Assembly: GCA_964454015.1 (NCBI GenBank)
Contig: CAYVQF010000103.1
Coordinates: forward strand, 1 to 7,707
Reading direction: 5' to 3'
DNA: 7,707 nucleotides
DNA from: CAYVQF01 sp964454015
GTDB lineage: Bacteria > Myxococcota_A > Bradymonadia > UBA4248
Shown: positions 1 through 6,138 of the stretch, one piece after another
Position numbering within the stretch: the stretch's first letter is position 1
Layout of the letters: each line of letters begins with the position of its first letter
Notes under the pieces: model-generated
What the model saw: the letters and a program-made list of their open reading frames with translations, nothing else
What the model was told of the DNA's origin: nothing
Database searches by the model: none
Made by a program: the position numbers and the translations under genes

Positions 1-14
1 CGGTGTTGCGCTGG

Positions 15-40
15 ATCGGCCGACACATAGGTCGGCCGGT
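15..40 (+). other. Perfect 8-bp stem hairpin near the window edge
   Basis: CGGCCGAC (17-24) and GTCGGCCG (31-38) form a perfect 8-bp stem around a 6-base loop, ACATAG. It extends by a T-G wobble and an A-T pair to 15-40. A T-rich run follows (about 47-59), but it begins several bases after the stem, so this is at best an imperfect intrinsic terminator for a plus-strand gene entering from the left. It could instead lie inside the 3' end of that gene, because one plus-strand frame is open from the window edge to the TAG at 111-113. Confidence 0.4.
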
Positions 41-87
41 ACGGATTGATTTTGATTTTGAAGATGATGGCCCGGCGGGGATTGTTA

Positions 88-120
88 GCCCCAGTGTGGG
101 GCAGGCTTCCTAGCCTGCCC
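88..120 (+). repeat. REP-like palindrome with two mutually exclusive stems
   Basis: GGGCAGGCT (99-107) and AGCCTGCCC (112-120) form a perfect 9-bp stem with the 4-base loop TCCT. An overlapping stem, GCCCC (88-92) with GGGGC (98-102), shares bases 99-102, so only one of the two can form at a time. A mildly T-rich stretch (121-134) follows. The seen facts are the two stems. From general knowledge, CAGGCT...AGCCTG palindromes of this type resemble REP-like dispersed repeats of several GC-rich phyla. It could also act as a terminator for an upstream plus-strand gene, though the U-tract is poor. Only one copy lies in this window, so its dispersed nature is an inference. Confidence 0.5.
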
Positions 121-200
121 GTCTTTGCCTCTTGCCTTGCGCTGGCCTGAGCGAAGGCCGCGTGTCTACGTGCGCTCTGGGAGTGCCGCCGCCGATGGTG

Positions 201-206
201 TATACT
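201..206 (+). promoter_or_regulatory. Candidate -10 box for the YbjN-family gene
   Basis: TATACT matches the sigma-70 -10 consensus at five of six positions. It is the most AT-rich hexamer between the palindrome and the start codon. Transcription would begin near 213 and give a leader of about 60 bases before the ATG at 274. No good -35 hexamer is seen 16-18 bases upstream; a TG pair directly precedes the box without the spacer base of a true extended -10. The call rests on the -10 alone. Confidence 0.35.
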
Positions 207-273
207 GGGTCCGCGCAGTGCCAGTGGCTGCCGCGGCGTTGCGGCGGAGTAGACGAGCGAGGTGGAGAGCGCG

Positions 274-768
274 ATGAACGGACGAGGTGGGTGGCGCAAG
301 GGGATGCTGCTGTTGTGGGTGGTGGCTTTCGTGTGGTGTGCGGGTGCGAGCCCCGCCTGGTCCCAGCCCAAGCTGAGTCGGGAGGAGGTGCAGAAGCTCT
401 ACGTGGACTACCTCGAAGGCGAGGGCTACCGCGCGACCATCGACAGCGATGGCGACGTGACCTTCAAAGTCGAAGGGCGTTACTATTTCATCCACGTTTT
501 GCCCGAGGACCCGGCCTATTTTCGCCTGGTCATGCCCAACATTTGGGAAATCGAAGACGACCTGGAGCGGGCGCGCGCCATCTTTGCGGTGAACTACACC
601 AACTTGACCACCAAGGTCGCCAAGTCCTACCTCACGACCAACAACGTCTGGATCTCCGTGGAGATTTTTGTTGGCGCGCCTGGGGACTTCAAGAAGATCT
701 TCGCCCGCTCCCTGTCGGCCATCGACTTTGCGGCGTCGACCTTCGTCGAGCGTATGCGCCAAAATTGA
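274..768 (+). CDS. Exported YbjN-family (type III chaperone-like fold) protein
   Basis: This 164-residue protein has a Sec signal peptide: an Arg/Lys n-region, a hydrophobic core at residues 11-24, and a likely cut after Ala-Trp-Ser at residue 30. The mature part of about 134 residues reads as one YbjN-type domain (about 33-160). Diagnostic features are an N-terminal helix ending in a Tyr-rich turn, a DSDGDVTFK strand, the paired aromatics of GRYYFIHV, an acidic helix, a KVAKSYL segment and a closing long helix. YbjN proteins are small alpha/beta proteins resembling secretion chaperones. Their biochemical role is poorly defined, and most lack a signal peptide, so this would be a periplasmic variant. 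The ATG at 274 is chosen because GGAG (264-267) sits 6 bases upstream; a GTG at 262 is in frame but has no good ribosome binding site. The gene stands alone and converges on the neighbouring minus-strand gene. Confidence 0.85.
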   Translation: MNGRGGWRKGMLLLWVVAFVWCAGASPAWSQPKLSREEVQKLYVDYLEGEGYRATIDSDGDVTFKVEGRYYFIHVLPEDPAYFRLVMPNIWEIEDDLERARAIFAVNYTNLTTKVAKSYLTTNNVWISVEIFVGAPGDFKKIFARSLSAIDFAASTFVERMRQN

Positions 769-779
769 GGCGGCCGTGC

Positions 780-1538
780 TCAGCGGTGCTCTGCAGGTTG
801 GCTCAAGGCCCGATCGAGCCGGGGAGCGATGACCTCATAGGCGGCGGCGTTCGTGGTGGCGTCGATGATGATGACGTTGGTGGTGTGGCTGAGCTGGTGG
901 AGGGCCACGCCATCCAAGAGGTTCTGAAAGTCGAAGGCGAGGCTGATCTTCGACGTCGTGGTGGCGATGGAGGGGGCGGCGGCGCTGAGCAGATGTTGGC
1001 CGCGGTGTTTGATGACGAAGCCCTTGTCCACGAGGTTCTTGGCGACGATGCGTCCACGGATGATCATCATGTTCTGAGCCAGCTCCGGGACTTGCTCTTG
1101 GCCGCTGACGTCTCCCATGAAAGGAGCGGCGTTGGTGATGATGCCGTAGAGAGGCCCGAGGCTGAGGTGATCGACCGTGGGCACGACGTAGTCGATGCTG
1201 TGGCCTTGGATGAGCTCGGCCACCCGGTAACCGGGCTGGCTGAAAGCGCTGAGGGAGAGAGGATCTTCTTGGGTCGCCTCAGGCCTCCATGACGGGACCG
1301 GCTCTCCTGGGGTCAGGAGGGAGAAGTTTCCCAGGACGATGAAGATGGCGTCGATGCTAATGTCGAAGTCGATGCCGCCGCTCTGGTAGGTGCGCTTGCC
1401 CTGTTCTTCGACGGTGGCGCGCAAGTCGAAGCTGAGCTGGGACTCGAGGGGTGGGGGATCGGCGGAGAGCAGTGATGGCAGCAAGAATGCGGCGCAACAG
1501 GCAATGACGGCGAGGCGGGTGGGGTGCGATGTGGGCAT
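780..1538 (-). CDS. Exported protein of unknown function
   Basis: I do not recognise a family for this 252-residue protein. It starts with a signal peptide: Arg at residue 8, a hydrophobic core at about 9-24, and a likely cut after Leu-Ser-Ala at residue 26. Val-Ile-Ala-Cys within the core superficially resembles a lipobox, but it lies mid-core and is followed by another long hydrophobic run, so ordinary signal peptidase I cleavage is more likely. The mature chain has no cysteine. It alternates short hydrophobic strands (such as residues 62-74 and 221-237) with polar turns, which suggests a beta-rich soluble domain. No catalytic motif is visible. The ATG at 1538 is preferred because GAGG (1545-1548) sits 6 bases upstream and the signal peptide begins there; a TTG at 1625 would prepend 29 unlikely residues. 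A promoter resembling that of the lipoprotein pair precedes it, so co-regulation with those genes is inferred. Confidence 0.8.
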   Translation of the reverse strand: MPTSHPTRLAVIACCAAFLLPSLLSADPPPLESQLSFDLRATVEEQGKRTYQSGGIDFDISIDAIFIVLGNFSLLTPGEPVPSWRPEATQEDPLSLSAFSQPGYRVAELIQGHSIDYVVPTVDHLSLGPLYGIITNAAPFMGDVSGQEQVPELAQNMMIIRGRIVAKNLVDKGFVIKHRGQHLLSAAAPSIATTTSKISLAFDFQNLLDGVALHQLSHTTNVIIIDATTNAAAYEVIAPRLDRALSQPAEHR

Positions 1539-1544
1539 GATCAA

Positions 1545-1548
1545 CCTC
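1545..1548 (-). promoter_or_regulatory. Ribosome binding site deciding the start at 1538
   Basis: GAGG is read on the minus strand 6 bases before the ATG at 1538. It supports that ATG over the upstream in-frame TTG at 1625. Confidence 0.6.
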
Positions 1549-1562
1549 AGCGGCGTCGCGGG

Positions 1563-1581
1563 CGGGACCGCCATGGTCCCG
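1563..1581 (-). promoter_or_regulatory. Leader hairpin upstream of the unknown exported gene
   Basis: CGGGACC and GGTCCCG form a perfect 7-bp GC-rich stem around the loop ATGGC, read on the minus strand. No T-run follows on either side, so it is not a typical intrinsic terminator. It lies within the predicted leader of the exported gene, between the candidate start point (about 1590) and the ribosome binding site. Roles in mRNA stability or attenuation are possible but unproven. Confidence 0.4.
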
Positions 1582-1596
1582 GCGGCGACGAGGGTC

Positions 1597-1625
1597 ATCA
1601 TTGTCAAGGACCGGCCTTTTGGCAA
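1597..1625 (-). promoter_or_regulatory. Candidate sigma-70 promoter of the unknown exported gene
   Basis: On the minus strand TTGCCA (1620-1625, five of six matches to the -35 consensus) is followed by a 17-base spacer and AATGAT (1597-1602, four of six matches to the -10). The start point would be near 1590, giving a leader of about 52 bases. A perfect TTGACA (1602-1607) is also present but has no matching -10 at 16-18 bases, so the TTGCCA/AATGAT pair is preferred. A conserved 15-base element lies 7 bases upstream of the -35. Confidence 0.45.
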
Positions 1626-1632
1626 GGGAGCT

Positions 1633-1647
1633 TGTAGGCTCTAGGCG
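1633..1647 (-). promoter_or_regulatory. Upstream element, copy 1 (CGCCTAGAGCCTACA)
   Basis: This 15-base element on the minus strand differs at one position from the copy at 6139-6153. Inside it is a direct repeat, CCTA-N3-CCTA. It lies just after the stop codon of the protease-like gene and 7 bases upstream of the candidate -35 at 1620-1625. That position suits an activator site or another upstream promoter element; the binding protein is unknown. Confidence 0.45.
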
Positions 1648-1651
1648 ACTC

Positions 1652-3547
1652 TCACGGGAGGGGGAGGATGCTCTGGAGATAGGCGGGCTCATCGGCGCAG
1701 AAGCGGGTCGGGGCGAAGCCTGGCTCACCGGCGCGCTCGCCCAGGGGCCTGAAGCCGCCAGCGTCCATGATACAGCCTTCGTCGGGGACGGCGCTGTGGT
1801 ACTGGTTGGCAGGTCCATAGGGTTGCGCCAGGCCGAGGCTGTGACCCAGCTCGTGGGCGGCGGTCTCGCCGACGATATAGGCCAAGGCGCGGATGGCGCG
1901 CCGCACGGCCTCGAGGCGCGTCGAGACCTCGAGGCTGTTGACCTCTTCCAGGCTGACGGGTTGGGCGCGGACGGGATCGAAAATGTCGTCGAAGAGCGGC
2001 TCAGGCTCCTGGCCGCCGACCCCGGGCGCGATGGGGTGGGCCGACCAGTGCATGAGGGAATCGATGAAGACGCCGCCGAAGCCGGGGTAGCCGTCGGCCT
2101 GGGTGGTGGCATTGGCGCCGCCGATGTGATCGTGGAGGCGCAGGTTGCCGACGTCTTTGCCCGGCGTGTTGTCGTAGCCAAAGAGGCCGAGGCCGTTGGG
2201 ATCGGGACCGCCGATCTCCACGACGGCCACGGCCGAGGGGAGGAAATCGTCGGGCGGCGCGATGGTGAAGGCCACGTTGTAATCGAGGTAGATCTCCTGC
2301 ATGCGCTCGATGGTCTTGGCGGTGAGGGCGTCGGCGGCGGCGCTGAGGCCGAAGTGGCGCAGGGAGTCGAAGTAGCCCGGGAGGAAGCGCACCAAGACCA
2401 CCTGTTGCACCCCGCGGAGGTGGCTCTCCATGGGGATGGCTTCGCCGAAGTCGTCTTCGTGCCCTTTGATGACGATGGGGGTGACCGTGCCGCGGAAGCG
2501 TCCATTGCGGACCCCGAAGAAAGAGGAGATGAGCTCGCCGTCCTGGACCTCGACCTCCAGGCCCAGTTGCACCTCTTGGCCCGAATGCACCTGGACCACG
2601 GCTTCTTTGGGCCCAAAAGGCAAGCGCTCGCCCGTGGGGATCTCGATCTCCCCATGGAAACGCAGCATGGTCGCCTCGCTGTCATCGGTCGCGTCAGGGT
2701 CCCCGAGGAAGCCGTTGCCGCGAATAGTGATGATCTGCCCGAGGTAGGGCTGCTCGGGCGTGGCGTCGTAGATGGTGGGGCCGAGGAAGTTGAGGGTCAC
2801 AGGGAGCGTGTTGGAGCGCAGGGTGGTGCCGGCGCGCAAGGTCGCGTCCAAGCGCAAGGTGCCCTCGAAGGTGCCTGGGCGAAAGCCACCGAGGGCGGTG
2901 GTGAGGACTAGAGTGCCGCGATCGCGTTGGTTGCGTTCGGCCTGGCGTATGGGCAGGCGGGCGTTGACCACCCGGCTGCTCTCGCCGCTGGCGGGGGTGA
3001 AGGTGCCGACGAAGTCGGCGAGGAGCGCGCCTTCTTGGGCCGAGATGAACCCGGCGCCGCTGAGGAGGGTGCTCTCGTTGCGGTGGTAAATGCCGCTGAT
3101 GGAGGTGTCGAGGCGCAGGGTGATTTCGTTGGCGATGCTGAGCACGGTGGCGAAGTCGGGGGAGACCTGATGGTCTTGGATGAGGGCCACGTCGACGGGA
3201 TGGGTGCCGATGCCGAGGCGGTACTGGGAGTCACCGTCGAGGGTGAAGGCCAAGATGGCACCTTGGCGGAGGGCGAGGTTTTCGCTGAGGGTGGCCCGGG
3301 CGCCAGTGGCGGTGGTGATGCGGAGCAAGCGACCGCCGCTGCCAGTGAGGAGGCCGCGTAGGGTGACGTAGAGGGTGCTGCCCTCGATGAGCGGATCGGG
3401 GGCGTTGACGGCCAGGATGACCAGATCTGGGTCGACGGGCTCCCGGGGGTCGTCGGGATCGGTACAGGCGCCGGCGCCGAGGGTGAGGCACAGGGTGAGG
3501 GCGCCCAGCGCCAGTGGATCCAAGAAGGCGCGTGGCAGGGCCATCAT
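1652..3547 (-). CDS. Lipoprotein with TIG-like domains and a metzincin-like protease domain
   Basis: This is a predicted 631-residue lipoprotein: hydrophobic signal, lipobox Ala-Gly-Ala-Cys with lipidated Cys28, then an acidic Pro-rich linker. Two or more TIG/Ig-like regions follow (about 150-252 and 257-362; the second opens with a typical PTIYDATP...ITIRGNGF pattern). The C-terminal domain (about 378-631) carries HELGHSLGL at 565-573 and a Met-turn-like CIMDAG at 592-597, the hallmarks of metzincin zinc peptidases. The expected third ligand of HEXXHXXGXXH/D is Gln575; His584 is a possible substitute. Cys592 and Cys617 flank the Met-turn and may pair. The protein is anchored outside the cytoplasm and its substrate is unknown; inactivity is possible. 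The ATG at 3547 overlaps the upstream stop as ATGA, indicating translational coupling, although GGAGG lies 13 bases away. An in-frame ATG at 3601 has GAAGG 6 bases upstream and would add 18 residues, so the start is not fully settled. Confidence 0.82.
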   Translation of the reverse strand: MMALPRAFLDPLALGALTLCLTLGAGACTDPDDPREPVDPDLVILAVNAPDPLIEGSTLYVTLRGLLTGSGGRLLRITTATGARATLSENLALRQGAILAFTLDGDSQYRLGIGTHPVDVALIQDHQVSPDFATVLSIANEITLRLDTSISGIYHRNESTLLSGAGFISAQEGALLADFVGTFTPASGESSRVVNARLPIRQAERNQRDRGTLVLTTALGGFRPGTFEGTLRLDATLRAGTTLRSNTLPVTLNFLGPTIYDATPEQPYLGQIITIRGNGFLGDPDATDDSEATMLRFHGEIEIPTGERLPFGPKEAVVQVHSGQEVQLGLEVEVQDGELISSFFGVRNGRFRGTVTPIVIKGHEDDFGEAIPMESHLRGVQQVVLVRFLPGYFDSLRHFGLSAAADALTAKTIERMQEIYLDYNVAFTIAPPDDFLPSAVAVVEIGGPDPNGLGLFGYDNTPGKDVGNLRLHDHIGGANATTQADGYPGFGGVFIDSLMHWSAHPIAPGVGGQEPEPLFDDIFDPVRAQPVSLEEVNSLEVSTRLEAVRRAIRALAYIVGETAAHELGHSLGLAQPYGPANQYHSAVPDEGCIMDAGGFRPLGERAGEPGFAPTRFCADEPAYLQSILPLP

Positions 3548-6039
3548 GGCTGGATGCAGGCCTCCAAGAGAGGGCCGGCGAGGGAGGCTATGGCTGTGCA
3601 TTGGTAACCTTCGGCGATGCGACAGGGGGCTTCGGTGCCGCCGCAGCGGCGGACGCAGAGTGGGGTGCCGGCGATGGAAGCGCAGAAGGTGTTGGCTTCG
3701 CAGTCGGCGTTGGAGAGGCAGCCCTGACGGGCGCAGTAGCCGCCCTGCCAGCCGTAGCAGGCGCGTTGGCCTCCGCAGTCGCTGTGGACACCACAGGGGT
3801 CACCGTTCTGGCCGGTGCCGGTGGTGCCACAGCCGCGGCCGTTGGCGAACCACTTGCAGGCCTCGCCCTGGCGGCATTCGCTGTTGATGGCGCAAGTCGC
3901 GGCGCAGAAAGAGGTGGTGACGGCTGGGCCGCTGGGCGTGCAGGCGTGGCCCGTGGGGCAAGGGGCCGTCGTGGAGCAGAGGCTGCTGCGGCAGGCGTCG
4001 CCGTGACAGACGTTGCCCAGGGGGCACTCCTGGGTCGTGGTACAGGGGGCGATGGGGCTGAGCTCGATGTTGCCTACGTAAGTGGTCCAGCCGCTGCCAT
4101 AGGGGAAGACGCGCAGGTAATAGGTGCCGCTCTGCCAGAGGGGGACCTCCAATTCCTCGCTGATGCCGTCGTTCCAGGAGCCGGCGACGAGGTTGAAGTC
4201 GGGGCCGTAGAGCTCGAGGTCGAGGTCGGTCTCGGCGTTGTTGAAGACCAAGACGGCCGAGAGGTGGGCGGCGGCGCTGAGGTTGAAGCGGAGGAGGTCT
4301 TGATCGCCTGGGCAGATGGTGCCTTCGAAGTCGCCGTCGGGCGCGATGAGGCGGGCAAGTTCGAAGGTGTCGTCTGGCTCGAAGGCGTCGTTGATGCAGC
4401 AGGCTTCGGTCTGGCGTTGTTGGGTGAGGGTGTAAGCGCCGGTGGCCTCGGGATCGTAGGCGTAGACCACGGGGTAGACCACGGCGTTGGCGGCGAGGCA
4501 GATGAGGAGCTCTTCGCGATCATTTTCGCTGCTGCTGATGCCGATCATGGTGCCGTCGCCGGTGTAGAGGGCGAGGTCGAGGTCGACGCGCTGGTGATCG
4601 AAGTCGCTGAGGCTGAGGTGGATGAGGGTGTCCACTGTGGTGCTGAGCTCGAAGATGTCGAAGTCGTCTTGGCAGATGACGGCGGTGAGGCTGTCCTGGG
4701 TGAAGGGGGTGGCGTCGCCGAGGGTGTCGTTGGGTTCGTAGGCATCGTTCTGACACTGGACGGTGACCGTCCCGTCGCAGACCAAGCTGGCGTCGCCGCA
4801 GGCCTCGGTGGCGGTGCCGTTGATGGTGGCGACGGACTGGCAGGTGCCGACGCTGCAGCCGCTGGCGCAGGCGGGCAGACAGCGCCCGCCGTGGTCGGCG
4901 GCACAGATCCCCGAGGCGCACTGGGCAGAGGCGGTGCAAGGGTCGCAGTTTGCCGCCTTGAGGTCAGGGCTGAGCCCGAGGGCAAAGAAGGTGTGGAGGT
5001 CCGAGAGGGTGGTGTGGTCGCAGGCGGTGCCCGTGAGATCGTCGTTGTCCGTGGCAGAGACGACGAAGAAGACTTTTTGGCTTTTGCCCTCGGGCAGATC
5101 GAGGGGGGGGATGATGGCGCGCCACTGGTTGCTTCCTTGTCCTTTTTGGAAGAGGCGCTGGCCGGGGAAGCTCTCTGGCGGGTCGTCGGGGTCGGGTGGG
5201 TCGAGGGTGTAATAGAGGATGGGTGGGTCGCGGACGCCGAGGTCGTCTGTGACCAGGACCTCGACGGGATAGCCTCCGGGGAGGGCGACGGTGGCATCGG
5301 CGGCGGGTGAGGTGATGGTCACCTGCGGCGGTTCACCGGGGCAATTGCCCTTGGGCTGGCTGCGCAGGACGATGAGGTAATCGTGGGGCGTGGGGGGGAC
5401 GTGGTCGCCATCGTCGGCCTCGAGGGCGATGGGCCAGCGCAGGGAGCGCTGGACTTGTTCCTCCGTGGGGCACCAGGAGAACTTGGCGCGTTTGAGGGAG
5501 CCGTCGACGCCGCTGAGCTCGGCGCCGGCGGGCAGGGGTTTGCGCGGCCGGATTTCGACGGCTTCAGAGTCATCGTCTTGGATCTCAATGGCGAAATCGA
5601 CGCAGGGGTTGCGCGCCAGATCGAAGGTCCCGCCATAGCCGGGGCGGAGAAAGACCGGGGCAGCGCTCTGGGCGGGTATCACCTCGATGATGCAGGAGGT
5701 GCTGTGGGAGCCTGCGGCGGAGTGCACCGAGAAGACGAGCTCGTGTTTGCCGACCTGGGAGGCCAGGGGGGTCCAGCGGAACTCAGCGCCTGCGGGGGAG
5801 GCGGAGATGCGCGTGACCTCGGCGAAGCCCGGCAGGGGCGGTGCCTGGACTTTGAAGTCGAGGGCCAAGCCATCGGGGTTCTTGACGGCGAGGCTGAGGA
5901 CCAGGCTCTCATTGACGGCGACTTGCTGATCCGAGAGGGGCAAGAGCTGCGGCGGCGTGTCGTCGTCGCAAGCCGTGAGGGCGCCGATGGCACCCAGCAC
6001 CAACAAGATTTTGAAGAGTGAAGAGCAGAGACGCGGCAT
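3544..6039 (-). CDS. Large modular lipoprotein: Ig-like, PPC and cysteine-rich domains
   Basis: This 831-residue protein begins with a lipoprotein signal ending in Leu-Thr-Ala-Cys (Cys24), followed by three Asp. Modules in order are: two cadherin/He_PIG-like Ig domains (about 31-120 and 129-226, each with an Ala/Lys-Glu/Phe-x-Trp-x-Pro strand); a third beta-rich Ig-like region (237-354); a short Cys-rich knot (365-400); two PPC-type beta-sandwiches (431-541 and 550-660), opening with NDAYEPNDT and NDAFEPDDT; and a tail with 24 cysteines (666-829). No catalytic motif is seen. Such architectures are typical of surface or secreted binding proteins, so an adhesion or scaffold role is inferred. 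The ATG at 6039 is chosen because GAGG (6046-6049) sits 6 bases upstream and the signal starts there; a TTG at 6132 would extend it without support. The stop overlaps the next gene's start, so the two products are probably made together. Confidence 0.85.
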   Translation of the reverse strand: MPRLCSSLFKILLVLGAIGALTACDDDTPPQLLPLSDQQVAVNESLVLSLAVKNPDGLALDFKVQAPPLPGFAEVTRISASPAGAEFRWTPLASQVGKHELVFSVHSAAGSHSTSCIIEVIPAQSAAPVFLRPGYGGTFDLARNPCVDFAIEIQDDDSEAVEIRPRKPLPAGAELSGVDGSLKRAKFSWCPTEEQVQRSLRWPIALEADDGDHVPPTPHDYLIVLRSQPKGNCPGEPPQVTITSPAADATVALPGGYPVEVLVTDDLGVRDPPILYYTLDPPDPDDPPESFPGQRLFQKGQGSNQWRAIIPPLDLPEGKSQKVFFVVSATDNDDLTGTACDHTTLSDLHTFFALGLSPDLKAANCDPCTASAQCASGICAADHGGRCLPACASGCSVGTCQSVATINGTATEACGDASLVCDGTVTVQCQNDAYEPNDTLGDATPFTQDSLTAVICQDDFDIFELSTTVDTLIHLSLSDFDHQRVDLDLALYTGDGTMIGISSSENDREELLICLAANAVVYPVVYAYDPEATGAYTLTQQRQTEACCINDAFEPDDTFELARLIAPDGDFEGTICPGDQDLLRFNLSAAAHLSAVLVFNNAETDLDLELYGPDFNLVAGSWNDGISEELEVPLWQSGTYYLRVFPYGSGWTTYVGNIELSPIAPCTTTQECPLGNVCHGDACRSSLCSTTAPCPTGHACTPSGPAVTTSFCAATCAINSECRQGEACKWFANGRGCGTTGTGQNGDPCGVHSDCGGQRACYGWQGGYCARQGCLSNADCEANTFCASIAGTPLCVRRCGGTEAPCRIAEGYQCTAIASLAGPLLEACIQP
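5103..5110. repeat. Homopolymeric tract of eight G (C8 on the coding strand)
   Basis: Eight consecutive G on the plus strand correspond to C8 in the modular lipoprotein gene, encoding the two Pro of an Ile-Ile-Pro-Pro-Leu segment in the third Ig-like region. The frame is open through it as sequenced. Tracts of this length can slip during replication, but nothing here shows that they do. Confidence 0.6.
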
Positions 6040-6084
6040 GAGGCACCTCACGGTATGGGTGCAGGGTTCAGCGAAGGCGACGCC

Positions 6085-6100
6085 ACCTGCGTGCGCAGGT
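6085..6100 (-). promoter_or_regulatory. Palindrome at the predicted start point of the lipoprotein operon
   Basis: ACCTGC (6085-6090) and GCAGGT (6095-6100) are perfect inverted arms around GTGC; counting CCTGCG/CGCAGG, only the two central bases break the symmetry. The site begins 3 bases after the candidate -10 box and covers the predicted start point near 6097, where a repressor operator often sits. It could also form a hairpin at the 5' end of the transcript. The binding protein is unknown. Confidence 0.4.
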
Positions 6101-6103
6101 TCG

Positions 6104-6132
6104 ACAATGGCAAGGGGCAACCTTGGCGTCAA
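6104..6132 (-). promoter_or_regulatory. Candidate promoter of the lipoprotein pair
   Basis: TTGACG (6127-6132, five of six matches to -35) is followed by exactly 17 bases and CATTGT (6104-6109, three of six matches to -10). The start point would be near 6097, with a leader of about 58 bases. The weak -10 suits a regulated promoter. The conserved 15-base element ends 6 bases upstream of the -35, as in the promoter of the unknown exported gene. Confidence 0.4.
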
Positions 6133-6138
6133 GGCCGA

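Noticed and set aside
262..273. GTG at 262 as the start of the YbjN-family gene
   Set aside because: It has no good ribosome binding site and would place the GGAG motif inside the coding region. The ATG at 274 has ideal spacing and a cleaner signal peptide.
800..820. GGCTC/GAGCC inverted repeat as a terminator for the YbjN-family gene
   Set aside because: The stem is only 5 bp with an 11-base loop, no T-run follows, and it lies inside the coding region of the converging gene.
1602..1607. Perfect TTGACA on the minus strand as the -35 of the unknown exported gene
   Set aside because: No -10-like hexamer occurs 16-18 bases downstream, where the sequence is CGCCGG-like. The overlapping TTGCCA/AATGAT pair with a 17-base spacer fits better.
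1601..2911. A 436-codon plus-strand open frame opposite the protease-like lipoprotein
   Set aside because: It is acidic, low-complexity and without a ribosome binding site. The opposite strand has a lipobox, HELGH and a Met-turn.
3514..5310. A 598-codon plus-strand open frame opposite the modular lipoprotein gene
   Set aside because: Its translation is low-complexity Gly/Ala/Val/Glu with no domain, and it mirrors the codon bias of the well-supported minus-strand gene. Long antisense frames are expected at this GC content.
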